From Vulcanimicrobium sp035943995 (GTDB taxonomy: Bacteria; Vulcanimicrobiota; Vulcanimicrobiia; Vulcanimicrobiales; Vulcanimicrobiaceae), in contig DASZBS010000028.1 of NCBI GenBank assembly GCA_035943995.1, positions 76,726-140,725 on the forward strand: 64,000 nt of DNA. Direction: 5' to 3'. The position numbers were made by a program, and so were the translations under genes. Under the pieces are notes generated by a model. That model was given only the letters and a program-made list of their open reading frames with translations. It had not been told where the DNA came from and did no database searches. This document shows positions 58,392-64,000 of the stretch, in pieces. Each line of letters opens with the position of its first letter. Position 1 is the stretch's first letter.

Positions 58392-60556
58392 GCGATGACC
58401 TTTTCGAGCGGCGCGTATTTCAACATCACCATCTTCTGACCGACGTTGGGGAAGTTGATCGTGAGCAGCCCGTCACCGCCCGCGCCGACCGTGTTGACGA
58501 CGGTGCCCTCGCCCCACTTGGGATGACGCACTTTGTCGCCCGGGTTCAGCTCCATGCCGACGCCGGCGCCGGCGTTCTCGTGGATCGAGACCTCGCGCCA
58601 GCGACCGCCGCCCGGTCGCGGCCCAATACCGACCCCGCCGATCACTTCGATCGACGGCATCTCCTCGATGAACCGCGACTTGGGATGCGAGAACGTGTTG
58701 CCGAACAGCGTGCGCCGCGCGGCGAACGAGAGGTAGATGCGGTCCATCGCGCGCGTCACGCCGACGTAGGCGAGACGGCGCTCTTCCTCGAGCTCGGTCA
58801 TGTCGGTCAGCGCGCGCGTGTGCGGGAAGACACCTTCTTCGAGACCGGTCAGGAACACGATCGGGAACTCGAGGCCCTTCGCCGCGTGCATCGTCATCAG
58901 GGTGACGAACGACGACTCGGGGTCGAGCGTGTCGATGTCGGTGATCAGCGCGATGTTCGACAAGAAGTCGTCGATCGTCGTGCCGTTCTCGGGGTTCGCC
59001 TCGAACTCGCGCGCGACGCCGACCAGCTCTTGCAGGTTCTCGATGCGCGCGCGGCCGTCGGGGGTCTCGTCGGCTTGCAGCTCGCGCAGGTAGCCCGACT
59101 CTTCCATCACGGCGACGAGCAGCTCGGCGACGCCGAACGTCTTCGCCTTCTCGCGCAGGTCGTTGATGAGCTCCGCGAAGCGCTCCAGCTCGCGCTGCTT
59201 CTTGGGCACTGCGCGCTTGAGCAGATTTGAATCGAACACCGCTTGGCCGACGGACACGCCGGCCTGGTTCGCGGCTTCGAGCAGCGACGCCAGCGTCTGC
59301 TGGCCGATGGAACGGCGCGGCACGTTGACGATGCGGCGGAACGCCACCGCGTCGGACGGGTTGACGATGTAGCGGAGGTAGGACAGCATGTCCTTGACCT
59401 CGGTGCGCGCGTAGAAGCCGACGCCGCCGACGACCCGGTAGGGGATGCCTTCGGCGAGGAAGCCTTCTTCGAAGTAGCGCGACTGCGCGTTGGTACGGTA
59501 CAGCACGAGGAAGTCGCGGTACGCGGCGCCTTCGCGCACGTGCTCCTTGATCTTCTCCATCACGTAGCGCACTTCGGCGCGCTCGGACTCGGCCTGGAAC
59601 GCGGTGAGCTTCTCGCCCTCCGCGCGCTTGGTGAACAGGTTCTTCGGGTGGCGGCCCGCGTTGTGCGCGACCAGCTCGTTCGCCGCTTCGAGGATCGTCT
59701 GCGTGGAGCGGTAGTTCTCCTCGAGCTTGAAGACCTTCGCGCCCGCGAAGTCTTCCTCGAACCGCAAGATCATGCGGTAGTCGCTGCCGCGCCACGAGTA
59801 GATGGACTGGTCGTCGTCGCCGACGACCGTGATGTTGCCGTGCTCTTTGGCGAGCGTCGCGACGAGACGGTACTGCGCGTAGTTGACGTCCTGGTACTCG
59901 TCGACCAGCACGTACTTGAACTTCGTCTGATAACGCGTGCGCGCTTCGTCGTCGTTGTCGAGCAGCTTGATCGCGTTGGCGATCAGGTCGTCGAAATCGA
60001 GGCCGTTCGACTCCGCGAGACGGCGGTCGTACTCGCGGTAGACGTTCGCGTAGCGCTCGCCCGCGAACGACGGGTTCTTCGACTCGTACTCCTCGGGCGA
60101 CCACAGGTTGTTCTTCGCCTTGGAGATCTCGGCGAGCGCGGCACCCGGCGCGATCTGGCGCTCGTCGTAGTCGAGGTCGGCGACCACCTCGCGCACGATG
60201 GCGCGCTGGTCGGCGTCGTCCATGATCGCGAAGTTCGGCGAGATGCCGATCTTGCGGCCGTCGCGGCGCAGCATCCGCACGCACATGCTGTGGAATGTCC
60301 CGACCCACAGGTCGCGCGCCGGGGCGCCGACCATGCGTTCGAGCCGAGCCTTCATCTCACCGGCGGCCTTGTTGGTGAACGTCACCGCCAAGATGCGATC
60401 GGGGAAGACTTTCTTCTGTTCGAGCAGGTAGGCGATCCGGTGCGTCAGCACCCGGGTCTTGCCGGAACCGGCACCTGCGAAGATCAACACAGGGCCGTCG
60501 GTAGTCTCGACGGCCTTGCGCTGGACGTCGTTGAGTTGTTCGGTTTGCGCCAGCAT
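58388..60556 (-). CDS. pcrA: UvrD/PcrA-family ATP-dependent DNA helicase
   Basis: 722-residue superfamily 1A helicase used in repair and replication. Motifs: Q-motif LNDVQRKAVETTDG, Walker A AGAGSGKTRVL, Ia AVTFTNKAAGEM, Walker B FKYVLVDEYQDVNYAQ, VVGDDDQSIYSWRGSDY (III), LEENYRSTQ (IV), MTMHAAKGLEFP (V), VGVTRAMDRIYLS (VI). The C-terminal end (GDKVRHPKWGEGTVVNT...) is the PcrA Tudor-like RNA polymerase-binding domain. First gene before dapB-asd-lysC-dapA. Confidence 0.95.
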   Translation of the reverse strand: MLAQTEQLNDVQRKAVETTDGPVLIFAGAGSGKTRVLTHRIAYLLEQKKVFPDRILAVTFTNKAAGEMKARLERMVGAPARDLWVGTFHSMCVRMLRRDGRKIGISPNFAIMDDADQRAIVREVVADLDYDERQIAPGAALAEISKAKNNLWSPEEYESKNPSFAGERYANVYREYDRRLAESNGLDFDDLIANAIKLLDNDDEARTRYQTKFKYVLVDEYQDVNYAQYRLVATLAKEHGNITVVGDDDQSIYSWRGSDYRMILRFEEDFAGAKVFKLEENYRSTQTILEAANELVAHNAGRHPKNLFTKRAEGEKLTAFQAESERAEVRYVMEKIKEHVREGAAYRDFLVLYRTNAQSRYFEEGFLAEGIPYRVVGGVGFYARTEVKDMLSYLRYIVNPSDAVAFRRIVNVPRRSIGQQTLASLLEAANQAGVSVGQAVFDSNLLKRAVPKKQRELERFAELINDLREKAKTFGVAELLVAVMEESGYLRELQADETPDGRARIENLQELVGVAREFEANPENGTTIDDFLSNIALITDIDTLDPESSFVTLMTMHAAKGLEFPIVFLTGLEEGVFPHTRALTDMTELEEERRLAYVGVTRAMDRIYLSFAARRTLFGNTFSHPKSRFIEEMPSIEVIGGVGIGPRPGGGRWREVSIHENAGAGVGMELNPGDKVRHPKWGEGTVVNTVGAGGDGLLTINFPNVGQKMVMLKYAPLEKVIA

Positions 60557-60654
60557 CAGGTCAATGTTCGCCGCGCAGGGTAATTTTGCCTATTGGCCTC
60601 TGTCGGAGCAGTCTGGCGGCAGCATCGGGACGCGATCCCGACGAAAGTCGGGCG

Positions 60655-62613
60655 GTGCTGAACCGTTCGCAGGAGACCACGCTCGCCGCCGTCGTCGACA
60701 CGTTCGTGCCGTCCGACGCCGACGCCGCCGCGACGCGCGACCTCGTCGCCGCCGCAGTCGACAGCCTCCCGGCGCACCGCCAAGCCAAGCTCGCGCTCGT
60801 GCTGACGCTGCTCGCGAACCCGCTCGCGGGGCTGGTGCTCGCCGGTCGGCCGCGCGCGTTCGCACGGCTCGATCCGCCCGCGCGCGAGCGCGCGCTGCTG
60901 CGCCTCGCGGCGATCGCGCCGCTCCGTCCGGCGTTCGACGCGTTCGCGCACCTCGCGCTGTTCGGCGCGTACGCGCTGGGCGACGAACGCGGGCGCAGCG
61001 CGGTGTGGGACCGGCTCGGCTATCCGGGGCCGCGCACCGACGTGCCGGCGGGTGCCGCGACGCCGTTCGCGGTCGCGACGCCGCCGGCGGGCGAGCGCAT
61101 CGCCGCCGACGCCGTGGTGGTCGGTTCGGGCGCCGGCGGCGGGGTCGCCGCGGCGCTGCTCGCGCGCGCGGGCCTGCGCGTGGTCGTGCTGGAGGCGGGG
61201 CCGGCGTTCGAGCCGGTCGCGGCGCGCCAGCGCGAAGCCGAGTCGTTCGCGGAGCTGTACCTCGAAGCCGGGCTGAGCGCGACCGACGATCTCGGCGTGT
61301 CGATCCTCGCGGGCGCGTGCGTCGGCGGCGGCACCGCGGTGAACTGGTCGACGTCGCTGCGCCTGCCGCCGGCGACGGCGCGCGCATGGTCCGACGCGCT
61401 CGGCCGGCCCGAGCTCGCGGCGGAGCTCGCCGACGCGTACGACGCGGTCGAGACGCGGCTCGGCGTGACGCCTGCGGCGACGCACAACAAGAACAACGCC
61501 GTGATCGTCGACGGCTGCAAGCAGCTCGGCTGGGACGCGCGCGCGATCCCGCGCAACGCGGTGTGCGACCGCGACGGCTGCGGCTACTGCGGCTTCGGCT
61601 GCGCATACGGCACGAAGCAGTCCACCGCAGTGACGTACCTGCGTGACGCGGTCGACGCCGGCGCGAGCGTGTACGCACGCATGCGCGTCGTTCGCGTGCG
61701 CGTAGAAGACGGTGTGGTGCGCGGCGTCGACGCGGCCGGCGAAGACGGGCGCGCGCTGGCGGTCGATGCGCCGCTCGTCGTGGTGGCGGCGGGTGCGTTG
61801 CGCACGCCGGGGATCCTCGCGCGCAGCGGCGTGCAGTCGGCGCATCTCGGCCGGCATCTGCACTTGCACCCGACGTCGGCGCTGTCGGCGGCATTCGACG
61901 CGCCGGTCGATCCGTGGACCGGCCCGATGCAGACCGCGCTGTGCGATCGTTTCTCGGCGGTCGAGGACGGGTTCGGCGCGACGATCGAGGCGGCGCCGTC
62001 GCATCCCGGCTTGATGGCGCTCGGCTCGCCGTGGAGCGGGCGCGAGGCGCACGCGAGCGAGATGTCGGGCGCGCGCAATCGCGCGGTGCTGATCTCGCTG
62101 ACGCGCGACCGCGGCGAAGGCAGCGTCGGCCTCGACGACCGCGCCGACGTGACGTACGAGATCGCGCCCGACGACGCGCGCCGCCTGGCGATGGGCCTTG
62201 CGGGCGCGGCGCGCATCGCGTTCGCCGCGGGCGCGGAATCGGTCGCGACGCTGCACGCCGACCCGGTGCGGCTCACCGCGCCCGAAGCGACGCCGGCGGG
62301 GCTCGACGCGTTCGCGCGGACCTTAGCACAGCGCGCGGCGGCACGCGCGCCGGTGGCGTTGTTCTCCGCGCATCAGATGGGCACGGCGCGCATGGGCGCG
62401 ACGGCGACCGACGGTGTGATCGACCCCGACGGCCGGGTCTACGGCGTCGAAGGCCTGGTGGTCGCCGACGCGTCGGCGTTTCCGACCGCGTCCGGCGTGA
62501 ACCCGATGCTGACAATCATGGCGCTCGCGCACCGCGCGACGAGCGCGCTCATCGCACGGCGTGCAGCGTCGTCGTCGCCGTCGAGCGATTCGCTAACGCG
62601 ATCGCGCTCATGA
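60655..62613 (+). CDS. GMC oxidoreductase (long-chain alcohol oxidase-like)
   Basis: 652 residues from GTG 60655 (VLNRSQETTLAAVVDTFVPSD); the frame opens at 60586 but the extra residues contain a hairpin repeat (TCGGGA-CGCGA-TCCCGA near 60625). FAD site AVVVGSGAGGGVAAALLARAG with VVLEAGPAFEP; GGGTAVNWSTSLRLP; Cys-rich CDRDGCGYCGFGCAYGTKQS as in FAO-type oxidases; HQMGTARMG and the final VADASAFPTASGVNPMLTI with catalytic His/Asn region. Oxidises an alcohol or sterol-like substrate. The last 65 bases overlap the convergent glycosidase-like gene. Confidence 0.87.
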   Translation: MLNRSQETTLAAVVDTFVPSDADAAATRDLVAAAVDSLPAHRQAKLALVLTLLANPLAGLVLAGRPRAFARLDPPARERALLRLAAIAPLRPAFDAFAHLALFGAYALGDERGRSAVWDRLGYPGPRTDVPAGAATPFAVATPPAGERIAADAVVVGSGAGGGVAAALLARAGLRVVVLEAGPAFEPVAARQREAESFAELYLEAGLSATDDLGVSILAGACVGGGTAVNWSTSLRLPPATARAWSDALGRPELAAELADAYDAVETRLGVTPAATHNKNNAVIVDGCKQLGWDARAIPRNAVCDRDGCGYCGFGCAYGTKQSTAVTYLRDAVDAGASVYARMRVVRVRVEDGVVRGVDAAGEDGRALAVDAPLVVVAAGALRTPGILARSGVQSAHLGRHLHLHPTSALSAAFDAPVDPWTGPMQTALCDRFSAVEDGFGATIEAAPSHPGLMALGSPWSGREAHASEMSGARNRAVLISLTRDRGEGSVGLDDRADVTYEIAPDDARRLAMGLAGAARIAFAAGAESVATLHADPVRLTAPEATPAGLDAFARTLAQRAAARAPVALFSAHQMGTARMGATATDGVIDPDGRVYGVEGLVVADASAFPTASGVNPMLTIMALAHRATSALIARRAASSSPSSDSLTRSRS

Positions 62614-63625
62614 GGTAGCACACGGTCGACTCGGCGCCCATGTTGGGGTTCACGCCCGACTCGTCGAGCCCGTCGCCGCAGCCGGCGTCCGTCGCGACCG
62701 GCGCGTGCTTGGTATTGTTTCCGAAGAACCACGCGTGCGCGATCTCCGCCGTGCGCCGCCAGCGCTCGTCGCCGGTGATGTCGAGGGCGGCGAACGCCGC
62801 GTCGACCATCGCCGCCGCTTCGAGCGGCTGCTGCCCGTACGGCGCCTTGACGCCGCCGCGCGGATACCACCCGTCGCTGCCGACCGGCACGAACATCGCC
62901 CGGGCGGTGTGCGGATCCTCGATGACGACCGACGCGTAGAACTCGAGCATCGCGAGCCCGGTCTCGACGTAGCGCGCGTTGCCGAGCGCCGCGCCGCCGC
63001 GCACCAGCGCTTCGGGCATGCGCGCGTTGTCGTACGTGAGCGTGTCCTCGCACCACTGCCAGTCGGGCGCGGCCTGCGCGTCGTAGCCGTCGGCGATCAT
63101 CGCGAGCGACGCGTCGAGCGCGGCGCGCACCGCGAACTCGTCGGCGGGCCGCGTGGCGAGCGCGTGCACGAGGCCCAGCGCCGCGTACGCGCGCGAACGG
63201 ACGTACGCCATCAAGGGGATCGCGGCGAGCGCGTGCGCGCGCATGCGGCCGGCGACCGCGCGCCACGTGTCGCGCGGTGCGTAGCGCTCGGCGTAGCCGA
63301 GCCCCCAGATCGCGCGGCCGACGGAATCCGGCGTGCCCGCGTGGTCTTGCCAGCGGCGGTCGTAGCCCATGAAGTTGTGGAACGCGCCGTTGGGCAGCTG
63401 CGCGTCGTGCAGGTATGCGAGGTACGTCGTGACGAGGCGCGCGCCGTCCGCCTTGGTGTCGCGGCGTCCGGCGGCGTCGCAGGCGACGATGAGCGCACGG
63501 CCGACGTCGTCGGTGCAGTAGCCACACGACCGGTTCGGGACGTCGAGCGTCGCGTGCTGCAGGATGCCGACGTCGTCGGTCATCGCGAGCAGATGACCGA
63601 GCGCGGGCCAGCGATAGGTGCCCAT
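62549..63625 (-). CDS. (Alpha/alpha)6-barrel glycosidase-like protein
   Basis: 358 residues. It reads as an (alpha/alpha)6 toroid: HATLDVPNRSCGYCTDDVGRALIV, LPNGAFHNFMGYDRRWQD, DSVGRAIWGLGYAERYAP, WQWCEDTLTYDNARMPEALV (each shown in part), VGSDGWYPRGG. The conserved acids (CTDDVGR, CEDTLTYDNARMPEA) would be catalytic. It has a strong ribosome site (GGAGGAACC just before ATG 63625). It follows a glycosyltransferase by 12 bases, so it may act on the same glycan. The exact family is not sure. Confidence 0.7.
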   Translation of the reverse strand: MGTYRWPALGHLLAMTDDVGILQHATLDVPNRSCGYCTDDVGRALIVACDAAGRRDTKADGARLVTTYLAYLHDAQLPNGAFHNFMGYDRRWQDHAGTPDSVGRAIWGLGYAERYAPRDTWRAVAGRMRAHALAAIPLMAYVRSRAYAALGLVHALATRPADEFAVRAALDASLAMIADGYDAQAAPDWQWCEDTLTYDNARMPEALVRGGAALGNARYVETGLAMLEFYASVVIEDPHTARAMFVPVGSDGWYPRGGVKAPYGQQPLEAAAMVDAAFAALDITGDERWRRTAEIAHAWFFGNNTKHAPVATDAGCGDGLDESGVNPNMGAESTVCYLMSAIALANRSTATTTLHAVR

Positions 63626-63637
63626 GGTTCCTCCGCG

Positions 63638-64000
63638 TTATGCGGGGGTCGCGAGCTCCTCGCGGCGCGATTCGGGCAGCAGCTCGGTGAACAGCTCGCC
63701 GTAACCGTGCGCGACGTTGGGCCACGTCATACGGCGGCCGAACTTGTACGCGCGGCGCTGCGTCGTCTCCCGCAGCTCCGGATCGTCGAGCAGCGCGACG
63801 AGCGTCGTCGCGATCGCCGACGCGTCGCGGAACGGCACCATAAAGCCGCGGCCGTTCGCGAGCAGCTCCTGTGCGTAGAGATACGGCGTCGACACGACCG
63901 CCTTGCCGCAGCCGATGGCGTACGCCAGCGTGCCGCTGACGATCTGCACCGGGTTCAGATACGGCGTGAGGTACATGTCGCTCGCGCTCAGGTAGGTGAT
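63638..64000 (-). CDS. Family 4-type glycosyltransferase, C-terminal part (runs off window)
   Basis: About 120 residues of the C-terminal half: ITYLSASDMYLTPYLNPVQI, then SGTLAYAIGCGKAVVSTPYLYAQELLANGRGFMVPFRD (in parts) and LVALLDDPELRETTQRRAYKFGRRMTW. The pattern (Y-L-x-P, SGTLAYAxGxGKAVVST) is the nucleotide-sugar site of GT4 enzymes. The start is beyond base 64000. Acts with the downstream glycosidase-like gene. Confidence 0.85.
   Translation of the reverse strand: MTYLSASDMYLTPYLNPVQIVSGTLAYAIGCGKAVVSTPYLYAQELLANGRGFMVPFRDASAIATTLVALLDDPELRETTQRRAYKFGRRMTWPNVAHGYGELFTELLPESRREELATPA

Noticed and set aside
60586..60654. Upstream start for the GMC oxidoreductase at 60586
   Set aside because: This stretch contains a GC-rich hairpin repeat and does not look like the FAO-type N-terminus, which begins near GTG 60655.
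62439..63725. Minus-strand frame of 428 codons
   Set aside because: Overlaps the glycosidase-like gene in another frame; Arg-rich shadow without motifs.
1..64000. CRISPR arrays, tRNA or rRNA genes
   Set aside because: No regularly spaced repeats, tRNA-like cloverleaf or rRNA sequence was seen; the only short tandem repeat is the 15-base one in asd.

Overview
High-GC bacterial DNA, with genes packed on both strands but mostly on the minus strand. There is no rRNA, tRNA or CRISPR array and no gene-free stretch over about 200 bases. The chromosome carries complete-looking housekeeping blocks (purine, lysine/DAP and riboflavin synthesis, DNA polymerase III delta, PcrA helicase). GTG and TTG starts, 4-base ATGA overlaps and exported proteins with Ala-rich signal peptides are common. 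Gene content and protein style suggest a deep-branching, probably uncultured phylum such as Eremiobacterota (WPS-2) or a relative; this is inference and no marker in the window proves it.

Layout. 1-2.6 kb: a GAF-like fragment, purF and a Bax-inhibitor-1 membrane protein. 2.6-8.7 kb: a polytopic membrane protein, a SplB-like radical SAM gene with an SOS-type operator over its start, two tandem exported proteins each with two retropepsin-like motifs, and a GDSL lipoprotein. 8.6-14.7 kb (minus): purD, then a two-gene Septu-like defence cassette (HNH-ATPase fusion plus a second HNH protein), then a MacB-type permease and its ATPase, all nearly touching. 14.8-21.7 kb: DUF900-type hydrolase, ECF42 sigma factor with its YCII partner, HD-domain protein, a frameshifted GNAT gene, an acyl-CoA synthetase and an MBL-fold hydrolase.

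21.7-35.7 kb (minus) is the purine core: purB, a purC/purE-like fusion, purL, purQ, purS-like, purP, a secreted hypothetical, a second purP, a Uma2 gene, a deoxyribosyltransferase-like/winged-helix gene with an unknown partner, guaA, and an Mrr-like endonuclease. The ATP-grasp PurP type is best known from archaea and formylates AICAR with formate. purM, purN/purT and a purH/purO are not in the window.

35.8-41.8 kb: a pseudopilin-like protein, a DUF4397-like lipoprotein, holA-mtnA, a zinc-ribbon protein and a TonB-C-like protein. 41.9-49.8 kb: the riboflavin genes, split into ribBA-ribH and DUF427-ribD-ribE-thioesterase by a PadR gene, an OB-fold membrane protein and a ~2-kb IS1595-type element that carries two passenger genes. 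RibBA has an extra N-terminal helix-turn-helix. 49.8-52.5 kb: comF, a ~0.9-kb cassette bounded by a duplicated comF 5' end, and a nucleotidyltransferase.

52.5-60.6 kb: YceI-TPR protein, WecG-type glycosyltransferase, dapA-lysC-asd-dapB and pcrA, with a family of REP-like palindromes at gene junctions and inside the asd 3' end. 60.6-64 kb: GMC oxidoreductase, an (alpha/alpha)6-type glycosidase-like protein, and the C-terminal part of a glycosyltransferase that runs off the window.

The best candidate for an undescribed system is the HNH-ATPase fusion plus second HNH at 10.5-13.4 kb. More generally, mobile or defence genes have been spliced into purine transcription units (after purD, before and after guaA, after purP2) with almost no intergenic space.
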